Assembly: GCF_000092925.1 (NCBI RefSeq)
Contig: NC_014217.1
Location: 868,001 to 932,000, forward strand
Source of the DNA: Ancylobacter novellus DSM 506
Lineage (GTDB): Bacteria > Pseudomonadota > Alphaproteobacteria > Rhizobiales > Xanthobacteraceae
Direction of reading: 5' to 3'
DNA length: 64,000 nucleotides
Shown: positions 38,351 to 46,379 of the stretch, in pieces
Position numbering within the stretch: position 1 is the first letter of the stretch
How the letters are laid out: each line of letters begins with the position of its first letter
Notes under the pieces: generated by a model
The model's database searches: none
What the model was told of the DNA's origin: nothing
What the model saw: only the letters and a program-made list of their open reading frames with translations
Position numbers and translations under genes: made by a program

Positions 38351-39408
38351 GCCGCTCTCGCTGCCCGGATAGTGTGGAGCGCCTCCGGTTTGAGGTGTGT
38401 ATAGCGCCGTAGCATCTTCCAGTCCTTGTGGCCGGTCACGAGCGCCACCTGTTCGATGGTGAAACCTGCCTCGAACAGCCGGCTGGTGCCTTCGTGGCGC
38501 AGGTCGTGGAAATGCAATTCCTCGATCTTGAGGTCTTGGCACTGCCGACGAAACGCAGTGCCGACCGAGCGGCCGTTGTAGGGGAAGATGCGGCCTTCTC
38601 GACCGTTTGAGCAGCGGGCTTGCTCCTCGATGATCTCACACGCGTCATAACCCGACACATCGAGCAGCGGGATGCGCTGATGGTTGCCGTCCTTCCTGCG
38701 CGGGTCCTTGCGATCTCGAATGAGCAGCATCCGCGTTCGCGGATCGAAGTCACGCCATTCGACCCGGCAGATTTCTTCCTGACGCATGGCGGTAGCTACG
38801 GCAAAGCGCACGATCCTTCCGACGGGAATGCTCTGCCGAGGGTTCTCGTCCAGCGCCGTGATGATACGGTCCAGCTCATCCTGCGTCGGCCGGCGATCCC
38901 GCTCCTTGCCCTTCCCGATCAGGCCAAGCCGCTTCAGAGCGATGCGCGCGAGATCGAGGGGCTCGGTCGAGAGGGTCACGCCGTGGACCGCCGCAGCGTG
39001 GGAGAGCACGGTCTTAATATATCCGAAGTCCATGCTGACCGTGACCGGGCCTGCCCCTTCCTTCGCGCGGTCCCTTCCGTATTTGATGAGGCGCTCGCGG
39101 TCGAGATCGGCGATCTTCAGGGCGCCGAGCCTCTCGTCGAGGGCCGTGAGGCAGAAGTCCTTGGAGCGGCCGATCCTGACCCCCACCTCGGCCATGTCCT
39201 GGCGATGGAGAGCCACAAGATCGCGGAAGCGTTTCGCGTCACGCGACTTGCGCGTAATAGCGGGTTCCTGGCGATCGATGCGACGCTCCATGTCGAGCGC
39301 CCATTCCTCGGCATCCTTGCGGCGCAGGAACGTCTCGCTGACGTACTGCCCCTTCCGACGGATCTGGGCTCTCCAGGAGCCGGATTTTAGTTTAGTGAAG
39401 GTGGCCAA
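38347..39408 (-). CDS. int: Tyrosine-type site-specific integrase (dusA-associated)
   Basis: Recombinase of 353 residues. An N-terminal arm-binding region (SGSWRAQIRRKGQYVSETFL) and a core-binding SAM-like domain (about 60-160) precede the catalytic domain. Active-site residues visible are Arg209 (AMRQEEICRVEW), His301 and Arg304 (FHDLRHEG), His327 (VTGHKDWK) and nucleophile Tyr336 (RRYTHL). It reads away from dusA at the island's right end, a position and family described for dusA-integrating islands. It probably catalysed insertion and could excise the island. Confidence 0.93.
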   Translation of the reverse strand: MATFTKLKSGSWRAQIRRKGQYVSETFLRRKDAEEWALDMERRIDRQEPAITRKSRDAKRFRDLVALHRQDMAEVGVRIGRSKDFCLTALDERLGALKIADLDRERLIKYGRDRAKEGAGPVTVSMDFGYIKTVLSHAAAVHGVTLSTEPLDLARIALKRLGLIGKGKERDRRPTQDELDRIITALDENPRQSIPVGRIVRFAVATAMRQEEICRVEWRDFDPRTRMLLIRDRKDPRRKDGNHQRIPLLDVSGYDACEIIEEQARCSNGREGRIFPYNGRSVGTAFRRQCQDLKIEELHFHDLRHEGTSRLFEAGFTIEQVALVTGHKDWKMLRRYTHLKPEALHTIRAARAA

Positions 39409-39422
39409 TCCGTGTGCGCTCC

Positions 39423-39487
39423 GTGTGCACTCACGCGTCGAAAAATCGGAAATTGGGGCGTATCGTGGCGAAAAATCGAGTGCACAC
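39423..39487. repeat. Inverted and direct repeats between integrase and dusA
   Basis: GTGTGCACTC at 39423-39432 is repeated inverted as GAGTGCACAC at 39478-39487. Between them CGAAAAATCG occurs twice, starting at 39439 and 39469, exactly 30 bases apart. This spacing and symmetry beside the integrase start suggest arm-type integrase-binding sites, an integrase promoter operator, or both. Confidence 0.55.
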
Positions 39488-39520
39488 GACGAGACCCAAC
39501 TCCTTGAAGTTACAGAAATA

Positions 39521-40534
39521 ATGTCGATAAATCAATCATTTAGATTTTCTACGGCCCCTATGATGGAGTGGACCGACCGGAACTGCCGGGCGTTCCACCG
39601 CGTCCTGTCGCGCCGGGCGCGGCTCTATACCGAGATGGTCACCGCCAATGCGGTGATCTTCGGCGACCGCGAGCGCCTGATCGGCTTTTCGGACGCCGAG
39701 CACCCGGTAGCGGTGCAGCTCGGCGGCTCGGATCCGGCGGCGCTGGCAAAGGCAGCCGCGATCTGCGCCGATTGGGGCTATGCCGAGGTGAACCTCAATG
39801 TCGGCTGCCCCTCCGACCGTGTGCAGGGCGGTAATTTCGGCGCCTGCCTGATGCGCTCGCCCGCCCTCGTCGCCGACTGCGTGGCGGCGATGAAGGCGGA
39901 AGTGTCCATCCCCGTCACGGTGAAGTGCCGCATCGGTGTCGACGAGCAGGACCCGGAAGCGGCACTCGACGCGCTCGCCGACGCGGTGCTGGCGGCGGGC
40001 GCGGACGCGCTCATCGTCCATGCCCGCAAGGCGTGGCTGGAAGGGCTCTCCCCGAAGGAGAACCGCGACATTCCCCCGCTCGACTACGGCAGGGTGCATC
40101 GCCTGAAGCAGCGCCTGCCGCATGTCCCGATCAGCATAAACGGCGGCATCGCCTCGCTGGAGGAGGCGCAGGCGCAACTCGCCCATGTCGACGGCGTGAT
40201 GCTGGGCCGCGCGGCCTATCACCAGCCCGAGCTGCTGCTGCGCGTCGACAGCCTGTTCTTCGGCGAGGCCGATCCGCATGAGGACGCCTTCGCCGCGGTC
40301 GAGGCATTCGAGCCCCACATCGCCGCCCATCTCGCCACCGGCGGGCGGCTGCACGACATCACTCGCCACATGCTCGGCCTGTTCACCGGGCGCCCCGGGG
40401 CGCGCGCCTTCCGCCGGCGCCTGGCCATCGACGGGGTGAAGGCGGATGCCGGTCTCGACGTGCTGCGCGCCGCAGTCGACGAGGTGCGCCGGGCGGAAGG
40501 GCGGCGCGACGACAGGCGAATGCTGGTGGCGTAA
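39521..40534 (+). CDS. dusA: tRNA-dihydrouridine(20/20a) synthase
   Basis: FMN-dependent enzyme of 337 residues that reduces uridine 20/20a in the D-loop of tRNAs using NADPH. N-terminal RFSTAPMMEWTDRNCR, then TEMVTANAV, NLNVGCPSDRVQGGNFGACL (with the catalytic Cys) and HARKAWLEGLSPKENR are DusA signatures. The first ~45 bases are AT-rich and island-derived; from the GAGTGGACCG onward the gene is GC-rich host sequence. The gene is thus restored as a chimera by integration. Its new 5' leader lies beside the integrase, so expression may differ from the pre-insertion gene. Confidence 0.95.
   Translation: MSINQSFRFSTAPMMEWTDRNCRAFHRVLSRRARLYTEMVTANAVIFGDRERLIGFSDAEHPVAVQLGGSDPAALAKAAAICADWGYAEVNLNVGCPSDRVQGGNFGACLMRSPALVADCVAAMKAEVSIPVTVKCRIGVDEQDPEAALDALADAVLAAGADALIVHARKAWLEGLSPKENRDIPPLDYGRVHRLKQRLPHVPISINGGIASLEEAQAQLAHVDGVMLGRAAYHQPELLLRVDSLFFGEADPHEDAFAAVEAFEPHIAAHLATGGRLHDITRHMLGLFTGRPGARAFRRRLAIDGVKADAGLDVLRAAVDEVRRAEGRRDDRRMLVA
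39560..39567. other. Right attachment site (attR) core within dusA
   Basis: ATGATGGA here equals the octamer at 14656-14663. To its left lies AT-rich island sequence coding for MSINQSFRFSTAP; to its right lies GC-rich host dusA. Alignment of both ends suggests crossover in or near this octamer, giving an island of 24,904 bases. Confidence 0.7.
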
Positions 40535-41370
40535 TGCTCGAATCCATCCCTCTGGACCATCTGCTCTGGCTCGCCGGTGCGCTGCTCGTCGCGGGCTTCG
40601 CCACCGGCATCCTCGCCGGCCTGTTCGGCATCGGCGGCGGCGCGATCATCGTGCCCGTGCTCTACGAGGTGTTCGGCGCGGTCGGGATCGACCATGACGA
40701 GCGCATGCATCTGGCGGTGGGCACGGCGCTCGCCATCATCGTGCCGACGGCGCTGCGCTCCTTCCTCGCCCATCGGCGACGGACCAAGGTGGACAACGGC
40801 CTGCTCAAGCAATGGGCGGCGCCCATCATCATCGGCGTCGTCGCCGGCACGGTGCTGGCCGCCATCTCCAACGACGTGGTGCTGAAGATCGCCTTCGTCG
40901 CCTTCGCCGCGCTGATGTCCGCGAAGCTGCTGTTCGGCCGCGACAGCTGGGTGGTGGCCGACCAGCTGCCCGGCCGCGTGCCGATGGCGCTGTACGGCTT
41001 CGGCATCGGCGCCTCGGCGCCGCTCATCGGGATCAGCGGCGGCGGCATCGCCACGGTGGTGCTGACCCTCTACCGGGTGCCGATCCACACCGCCATCGCC
41101 ACCTCGGCTGGGCTGGGGGCGCTCATCGCGGTGCCCGGCACCATCGGCTACATCATCAGCGGCCTGCCGCACATGGACGAGCTGCCGCCGCTCTCGCTCG
41201 GCTACATCTCGCTGCCCGGCCTCGTGCTGGTCGGCGGAGTGGCGACGCTGGTGGCACCGCTCGGCGCGCGGATGGCGCATGCCTTCTCCAAGCGCCAGCT
41301 GGAGGTCGGATTCGGCATCTATCTGCTGCTGGTCGGGCTGCGCTTCGTGCTGGCGCTGGCCGGCATCTGA
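40534..41370 (+). CDS. TSUP-family membrane permease (TauE/SafE, possible sulfite exporter)
   Basis: Integral membrane protein of 278 residues with about eight hydrophobic segments in two similar halves. The halves carry GLFGIGGGAIIVPVLYEV and GISGGGIATVVLTLYRVP, the duplicated TauE/SafE motif. The family exports sulfite, sulfoacetate or other organosulfur anions. Its ATG overlaps the dusA stop, so the two may be transcribed together. It lies in host sequence, yet the neighbouring island makes sulfite; a role in detoxification is an inference. Confidence 0.85.
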   Translation: MLESIPLDHLLWLAGALLVAGFATGILAGLFGIGGGAIIVPVLYEVFGAVGIDHDERMHLAVGTALAIIVPTALRSFLAHRRRTKVDNGLLKQWAAPIIIGVVAGTVLAAISNDVVLKIAFVAFAALMSAKLLFGRDSWVVADQLPGRVPMALYGFGIGASAPLIGISGGGIATVVLTLYRVPIHTAIATSAGLGALIAVPGTIGYIISGLPHMDELPPLSLGYISLPGLVLVGGVATLVAPLGARMAHAFSKRQLEVGFGIYLLLVGLRFVLALAGI

Positions 41371-41375
41371 GCCGC

Positions 41376-42104
41376 TTACTCGTCCAGCACCTTCGCCCGC
41401 ATCACCAGCTTCTCGCCGCGGATCTCGAAGCTGGCGAGGCGCGAGAGGAAGCTCATGCCGAGCAGGCTGTGCTTCAGCGTGCCGGGGCTGGCGATCAGCG
41501 CCGGCACGTCGCGCTCCTCGATGGAGCCGGCGATGGACACGCGGTCGAGCACCACGGCGGCAGCCTTGCCGCGGCCATTGGCGGTGTCGATCGGGATGTC
41601 GTAGCGCAGGAACTCGATTGGCAGGCCGACCGCCACAGCGTCCTCCGGCGTCAGCACCACGCTGGAGGCACCGGTATCGACCAGCATGGGGATGCGGTTG
41701 CCGTTGATCTCGACGCGCACGTTGAAGTCGCCGTCGCGGGCGCGGGCGACCTCGACCGCCGGCCCCCCGCTCTGGCTCAGCGGCACGGCATAGCCGGGCG
41801 CCAGCTCCGCCAGCACGCGATAGGCGACGGCGTGCAGTTCGTAGCGATAGGTGTAGCCCACGCCGAGCACGGCAAAGATCACCAGCCACAGCAGCGCGGC
41901 GCGCAGCGCCTCGCCGAGCCGGCCGGTGAAGCTGGCGAACAGGCCGGCGCCGACCACCAGCAGGATGGACGAATAGAAGACCATCTGGGCGATCTCGCCC
42001 GCGCCCAGCCCGCCGACATTGCCATAGGCGGAGGCCCAGAAGATCAGCCCGACGCCGGCGGCGAGGCCGATGACGACGGTCCACATCACGCGGTCGGCGT
42101 TCAT
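41376..42104 (-). CDS. Membrane-anchored retropepsin-like aspartic protease (TIGR02281-type)
   Basis: Protein of 242 residues. Three to four N-terminal hydrophobic segments (WTVVIGLAAGVGLIFWASAY; IAQMVFYSSILLVVGAGLF; ALLWLVIFAVLGVGYTYR) precede a C-terminal protease domain. The active-site motif is MLVDTGASSVVLT, with Asp-Thr-Gly, followed by LLGMSFLSRL, typical of the clan AA single-chain family that works as a dimer. Start 42104 overlaps the stop of the DUF1289 gene (ATGA). Substrate unknown. Confidence 0.85.
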   Translation of the reverse strand: MNADRVMWTVVIGLAAGVGLIFWASAYGNVGGLGAGEIAQMVFYSSILLVVGAGLFASFTGRLGEALRAALLWLVIFAVLGVGYTYRYELHAVAYRVLAELAPGYAVPLSQSGGPAVEVARARDGDFNVRVEINGNRIPMLVDTGASSVVLTPEDAVAVGLPIEFLRYDIPIDTANGRGKAAAVVLDRVSIAGSIEERDVPALIASPGTLKHSLLGMSFLSRLASFEIRGEKLVMRAKVLDE

Positions 42105-42271
42105 GGCGTCACCTTCCGCGACAGGCGGGCCATGACGGCGCGGCGCTCGGCCTCGCTCATCGTGCTCCAGGCGCCGATCTCCTCCACCGTGCGGCCGCAG
42201 CCGACGCACACCCGTCCTGCGGCGTCGAGCACGCAGACGGAGACGCAGGGGGTGGAGATATCGGTCGGCAT
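42101..42271 (-). CDS. DUF1289 small protein
   Basis: Protein of 56 residues with the DUF1289 cysteine pattern: TPCVSVCVLDAAGRVCVGCG, four or five cysteines at 9, 13, 22 and 25. The pattern resembles a small metal- or Fe-S-binding knuckle. The rest is IGAWSTMSEAERRAVMARL. It overlaps the protease gene by four bases and starts 14 bases after the cobS stop. Function unknown. Confidence 0.8.
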   Translation of the reverse strand: MPTDISTPCVSVCVLDAAGRVCVGCGRTVEEIGAWSTMSEAERRAVMARLSRKVTP

Positions 42272-42285
42272 CGGATTCGGAACGC

Positions 42286-43083
42286 TCAAGGGTGCCGCGC
42301 GAAGATAAGCAGACCCAGAAGGAAGGCAATCTCGACGGCGAGGGTCGCGGTGCCCGCGACGTCTCCCGTCTGCCCGCCGAATTGGGCGCGGGCAAGGCGG
42401 ACGATACCGAAAAACGCAGCGATTCCAAGGATAAGGCCGCCCGCAAGGGACAAGGGGCCGAAGGTGGGGATAATCACGAGCGCGGCGATCACGAGCGCGA
42501 GCACCAGCGCGGCGCGGCGGCTCTCCAGGCTCGGGACGCCGGCGCTGCGCGCGAGGCCGTCGGGGCGGGCGAAGGGCAGGGCGGCCACCATCCACAGCGC
42601 GGCGAGGCGGCCGACACCGGCCGCGGCGACCAGGCCCAGGCCGGCGGCCACTGCACCCTGACCCGCCAGCGCCGCCAGCGCGCCGATGCGCAGGGCGAAG
42701 GCGAGGATGAGCGCGCAGACCCCGAAGGAGCCGACGCGGCTGTCCTTCATGATCTCCAGCCGCCGGGCGACGCTGTTGCCGCCGAGCGCGTCGGCGACGT
42801 CGCCGAGTCCGTCCTCGTGCAGCGCGCCGGTGATCGCCACCAGCACGCCGACCGCCAGCGTCGCGGCGAGGAACTCGCCGAGGCCCAGCGCATGGGCGGC
42901 GACCAGCGCGATGCCGCCGATCAGGCCGAGGATGGCACCGGCGATGGGGAAGGCGGGGCCGAGCCGGTCGAGGTCGGGCGGGCCGTCGACGGCCGGCTTG
43001 GACGGGAGGCGCACGGGCAGCCGCGAGAGGAAGCGCAGGGCCGGCAATATCTCTCGCAGCACCTCGCCGGGAGCGGGACGCAT
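42286..43083 (-). CDS. cobS: Adenosylcobinamide-GDP ribazoletransferase
   Basis: Polytopic membrane enzyme of 265 residues that joins adenosylcobinamide-GDP to alpha-ribazole (phosphate) in the last step of cobalamin assembly. Motifs: [11 protein letters not shown] near the N-terminus, [17 protein letters not shown] with the metal-binding Asp/Glu cluster, [16 protein letters not shown], then several hydrophobic segments. It shares the local cobalamin cluster with bluB, eight bases upstream (minus strand), and cobT (divergent). Confidence 0.92.
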   Translation of the reverse strand: MRPAPGEVLREILPALRFLSRLPVRLPSKPAVDGPPDLDRLGPAFPIAGAILGLIGGIALVAAHALGLGEFLAATLAVGVLVAITGALHEDGLGDVADALGGNSVARRLEIMKDSRVGSFGVCALILAFALRIGALAALAGQGAVAAGLGLVAAAGVGRLAALWMVAALPFARPDGLARSAGVPSLESRRAALVLALVIAALVIIPTFGPLSLAGGLILGIAAFFGIVRLARAQFGGQTGDVAGTATLAVEIAFLLGLLIFARHP

Positions 43084-43091
43084 GGGACGCC

Positions 43092-43742
43092 TCACCGCTC
43101 GATCAGGAAGTCGCCCGGCGGGCGGCGGTGCTCCCAGCCGGCGCGCTCGAGCTCGGGAATGTCCGAGCGCTCGGCCGGATAGCCTATGCACAGATAGCCG
43201 ACCAGCCGCCAGCGCTCGGGCACGTCGAGCGCGCGGATGACGGCCCCAGGGTCGAGGATCGACACCCAGCCGACCCCGATGCCGCGCGCGGTCGCAGTCA
43301 GCCACAGCGTGTGGATGGCGAGCACGGCGGAATAGGCGACGGTCTCCGGCATGGTGGCGCGGCCAAGGCCATGCCCGGCTTCCGGCTCGGGCTCGACGAA
43401 GACGGCGAACTGCTCAGGCGCGTCGTCGAGCCCGGCGAGCTTGAGCCGCGCATAGAGACCGGCGCGCTCCTCCGGCTGGAGCGCGAGGGCGTCGGTGTTC
43501 GAGGCCTCGAACACCGCCCGCACCGCCGCCCGGCGCGCGGGCTCGCGCACCCGCACGAAGCGCCAGGGCTGGCTCAGGCCCACGCTCGGCGCCTGCGCCG
43601 CGCAGGCGAGAAGATCGGCGAGGCCGGCCTCATCCAAAGCCCGCCTGTCGAAGCGGCGCACGTCCCGCCGCCAGGCGAAGAGCGCATCGAGACCCTCGCG
43701 GAACGCCGTGTCGAAGGCGGGAGGGGCGGGCGTCAGGGGCAT
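43092..43742 (-). CDS. bluB: 5,6-dimethylbenzimidazole synthase
   Basis: Flavoenzyme of 216 residues in the nitroreductase fold that fragments FMNH2 with oxygen to make the lower ligand of B12. Motifs: [38 protein letters not shown], and [20 protein letters not shown] and [11 protein letters not shown]. The start at [10 protein letters not shown] is used; an ATG 39 bases upstream is possible, but it would place the mirrored repeat inside the coding region. Divergent from cobT. Confidence 0.88.
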   Translation of the reverse strand: MPLTPAPPAFDTAFREGLDALFAWRRDVRRFDRRALDEAGLADLLACAAQAPSVGLSQPWRFVRVREPARRAAVRAVFEASNTDALALQPEERAGLYARLKLAGLDDAPEQFAVFVEPEPEAGHGLGRATMPETVAYSAVLAIHTLWLTATARGIGVGWVSILDPGAVIRALDVPERWRLVGYLCIGYPAERSDIPELERAGWEHRRPPGDFLIER

Positions 43743-43752
43743 GGCCGTCGCC

Positions 43753-43834
43753 GGGACCGGATTTAAGGGTTGCGCGCACATGAGCGAGGGTCTACCCCGC
43801 CGCCGCGCCCGATGCGATCCCTTAATCCGGTCCC
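43753..43834. promoter_or_regulatory. Mirrored inverted repeat between bluB and cobT
   Basis: GGGACCGGATTTAAGGG at 43753-43769 and CCCTTAATCCGGTCCC at 43819-43834 are reverse complements apart from one extra T. Each copy lies just before one of the two divergent starts (11 and 15 bases). It may be a paired operator or two equivalent leader elements; a known cobalamin riboswitch is not evident. Confidence 0.6.
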
Positions 43835-43849
43835 ACCCGCGAGACTTCC

Positions 43850-44872
43850 ATGCTGCGCTCCGCTTCCGGCCTGCCCTTCGACGACATCCGCAACCTCGTC
43901 GCCCAGATGCCGGGGCCGGACGAGGAGGCCCGCGCGGCCGCCGCGGCGCGGCAGGGGCAACTGGTCAAGCCGCCCGGCGCGCTCGGCCGGCTGGAGGAGA
44001 TCGCGATCTTCATCGCCGGCTGGCAGGGCCGCGAGATCCCGCAGATCAATCGTCCGACCGTGGCGGTGTTCGCCGCCACCCACGGCGTGGCGGCGCGGGG
44101 CGTTTCGCCCTATCCGTCGGAAGTGACCAAGCAGATGGTCGCCACCTTCACCGACGGGAAGGCGGCGGTGAACCAGATCTGCGGCGTGTTCGGCGCCGGC
44201 CTGCGCGTCTTCGATCTCGCGCTCGACATGCCGACCCCGGACATCGTCGAGCGCGACGCGCTGACCGAGGCCGAATGCGCCGCGACCATGGCCTTCGGCA
44301 TGGAGGCGCTGGCCGGCGAGCCGGACCTGCTCTGCCTCGGCGAGATGGGCATCGGCAACACCACCGTCGCCGCCGCGATCTTCCACGGGCTCTATGGCGG
44401 CGAGGCCGCCGAGTGGGTCGGGCCGGGCACCGGCGCCACCGGCGAGGTGCTGGCGCGCAAGGTCGAGGCGGTGCGGGCGGCGGTCGAGCGCTCCAGGGCG
44501 CATCTGGACGACCCACTGGAAGTGCTGCGCAAGCTCGGCGGGCGCGAGGTGGCGGCGATGGCCGGCGCCATCCTCGCCGCGCGGCTCCAGCGCGTGCCGG
44601 TTGTGCTGGACGGCTATGTCGTCACGGCCGCCGCCGCCGTGCTCAAGGCGCTAGACCTCACCGCGCTCGATCATTGCCTCGCCGGCCATGTCTCGGCCGA
44701 GCCGGCGCATCGCGCGGTGCTGGAGCGGCTGGGGCTGCGGCCGATCCTCGACCTCGGCATGCGGCTGGGCGAGGGCTCGGGGGCGGCGCTGTCGATCGGC
44801 GTCATCAAGTCCGCGCTCGCCTGCCATGCCGGCATGGCGACCTTTGCCGAGGCGGGTGTGGCGGAAGGCTGA
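43850..44872 (+). CDS. cobT: Nicotinate-nucleotide:dimethylbenzimidazole phosphoribosyltransferase
   Basis: Cytosolic enzyme of 340 residues that activates the lower ligand made by BluB to alpha-ribazole phosphate. Motifs: GRLEEIAIFIAGWQG, NRPTVAVFAATHGVAARGVS, LCLGEMGIGNTTVAAAI, GAILAARLQRVPVVLDGYV and LGMRLGEGSGAALSIGVIK with the catalytic Glu. It overlaps no neighbour; the nuclease gene starts four bases after its stop. Confidence 0.93.
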   Translation: MLRSASGLPFDDIRNLVAQMPGPDEEARAAAAARQGQLVKPPGALGRLEEIAIFIAGWQGREIPQINRPTVAVFAATHGVAARGVSPYPSEVTKQMVATFTDGKAAVNQICGVFGAGLRVFDLALDMPTPDIVERDALTEAECAATMAFGMEALAGEPDLLCLGEMGIGNTTVAAAIFHGLYGGEAAEWVGPGTGATGEVLARKVEAVRAAVERSRAHLDDPLEVLRKLGGREVAAMAGAILAARLQRVPVVLDGYVVTAAAAVLKALDLTALDHCLAGHVSAEPAHRAVLERLGLRPILDLGMRLGEGSGAALSIGVIKSALACHAGMATFAEAGVAEG

Positions 44873-44876
44873 GCGG

Positions 44877-45401
44877 ATGCGGCGCCGGCACACCCACGGC
44901 CGGCGAAGCTGGCGGCCGGACACGTTCCGCTCGATCCTCGTCGCGGCGGCGCTGGTCGGCGTGGCGCTCATCGCCGAGCGCTTCGTGCCGGCGCTTACCG
45001 GCGTGGTGCGGATCTCCGACGGCGACAGCTTCGAGCTCGGCGGCGAGCGCATCCGGCTCGACGGCATCGACGCGCCCGAGCTGCACCAGAGCTGCGGCGC
45101 GCCGGACACGCGCTGGCCCTGCGGTGAGCGCGCCAGGGCGGCGCTGGAGACGATCATGGCCGAGGGCAAGGTGAGCTGCCGCCCGGTCGACGAGGACCGC
45201 TACGAGCGCGCCGTCTCGGTGTGCGAGGCGGGCGGGCGCGACGTTGCCGCGAGGCTGGTCGAAGAGGGCTGGGCGGTGGCGACGGGGTTCGCCTATGCGG
45301 GTGAGCAGCGCGCCGCGCGGGCAGCTGGACGCGGCATCTGGGCCGGCCCGTTCGACATGCCCGCCGACTGGCGCGCCGCGCATCCGCGGCCGGCGTCCTA
45401 A
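44877..45401 (+). CDS. Staphylococcal nuclease-like (SNase) protein
   Basis: Protein of 174 residues with one N-terminal membrane or signal segment (SILVAAALVGVALIAERFV). The OB-fold SNase domain follows: VVRISDGDSFELGGERIRLD, GIDAPELHQSC, CGERARAALETIMAEGKV and DRYERAVSVCEAGGRDVAAR. The active-site Arg and Asp/Glu positions look intact. It probably acts in the periplasm or at the membrane. It follows cobT by four bases, possibly co-transcribed, without a functional link. Confidence 0.85.
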   Translation: MRRRHTHGRRSWRPDTFRSILVAAALVGVALIAERFVPALTGVVRISDGDSFELGGERIRLDGIDAPELHQSCGAPDTRWPCGERARAALETIMAEGKVSCRPVDEDRYERAVSVCEAGGRDVAARLVEEGWAVATGFAYAGEQRAARAAGRGIWAGPFDMPADWRAAHPRPAS

Positions 45402-45436
45402 GAGCTTGCCGTCATCCTCGGTCTTCCCATGATCGA

Positions 45437-45545
45437 CCTCATCCTGAGGTGCCCGGCCAAAGGCCGGGCCTCGAAGGATGCTCGTTCGGGTGCACGGTGC
45501 CGACCATCCTTCGAGGCTCGCTGCGCTCGCACCTCAGGATGGGGG
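45437..45545. repeat. Intergenic palindromic repeat, family A, copy 2
   Basis: The left arm CCTCATCCTGAGGTGC and right arm GCACCTCAGGAT flank an inner inverted block with GCCTCGAAGGATGCT and ACCATCCTTCGAGGC. The right outer end is mutated (GGGGG for GAGG). It lies in the 206-base gap between the nuclease and the UDG-family gene. Confidence 0.85.
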
Positions 45546-45607
45546 TCCTTTAGGGATGACGCTTCAGGGTTCTTTCGGGCACGGCCCTTCGCCCCTATCT
45601 AACGCCC

Positions 45608-46243
45608 ATGCCCTCCGACACCCTCGACGCCGTCCTCGCCGAGATCCGCGCCTGCCGCGTCTGCGTCGAACACCCACTCGGGAAACCGCTGCCGCACGAG
45701 CCGCGGCCGGTGCTGCATGTCGGGCCGCGCTCGCGCATCCTCATCGCCGGGCAGGCGCCGGGCACCAAGGTGCATGCGTCCGGCCGTTCCTTTGACGACG
45801 CCTCGGGGAAAAGGCTGCGCGACTGGCTCGGCATCGACGCGGACACGTTCTACGACGCTGAACGCATCTCCATCGCCGCCATGGGCTTCTGCTTTCCCGG
45901 CCAGGACGCCAAGGGCGGCGACCTACCGCCGCGCCGGGAATGCGCGAGCCTGTGGCACGACCGGCTGTTCGCCGCGCGAAAGCCCTTCGAGCTGGTGGTG
46001 GCGGTGGGCGCGGCGTCGCAGGCCTATCATCTGAAGCGGCTGGGGCTGGAGCGTTTCGCCGCCGGCGGCCTCACCGAGCGGGTGGAGCGCTGGCGAGAGA
46101 TCTGGGACGCGCGGGAGACACCGAGGATCGTCCCTCTGCCGCACCCCTCCTGGCGGAATACGGGGTGGCTCAAGCGCCACCCCTGGTTCGAGGCCGAGCT
46201 GGTGCCGGTGCTCAGGGCCGAGGTGGCACGGTTGCTGGGGTGA
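45608..46243 (+). CDS. Uracil-DNA glycosylase superfamily protein
   Basis: Protein of 211 residues with the UDG fold. Motif 1 region ILIAGQAPGTKVHASGRSFD, then SGKRLRDWLGIDADTFY, and motif 2 LPHPSWRNTGWLKRHPWFE are visible. The N-terminal ACRVC pair recalls Fe-S UDG families, but the two other cysteines needed for a cluster are not evident. It may excise damaged bases; members of this subgroup are not well characterised. Confidence 0.78.
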   Translation: MPSDTLDAVLAEIRACRVCVEHPLGKPLPHEPRPVLHVGPRSRILIAGQAPGTKVHASGRSFDDASGKRLRDWLGIDADTFYDAERISIAAMGFCFPGQDAKGGDLPPRRECASLWHDRLFAARKPFELVVAVGAASQAYHLKRLGLERFAAGGLTERVERWREIWDARETPRIVPLPHPSWRNTGWLKRHPWFEAELVPVLRAEVARLLG

Positions 46244-46278
46244 GACCACATTGGCCTGACGACCAACGGTGAGAGCGC

Positions 46279-46370
46279 CGTCATGCCCGGCCTTGGGCCG
46301 GGCATCCACGACTTGCCCGATCACGATCTAAAGGAAGGCGTGGATCCCCGGGCCAAGCCCGGGGATGACG
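46279..46370. repeat. Intergenic palindromic repeat, family C, copy 1
   Basis: Two inverted blocks, GCCCGGCCTTGGGCCGGGC and CCCCGGGCCAAGCCCGGGG, are enclosed by outer arms CGTCAT and ATGACG. It lies between convergent genes, where it may terminate or insulate transcription in both directions. Confidence 0.8.
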
Positions 46371-46379
46371 TCGCACTTT

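Noticed and set aside
40219..42084. A 621-residue minus-strand open frame over the TSUP gene
   Set aside because: Shadow of the exporter and the retropepsin genes; the protein is low-complexity.
43743..43849. A cobalamin riboswitch between bluB and cobT
   Set aside because: The gap is about 100 bases and lacks the conserved B12-box; only the mirrored repeat is evident.
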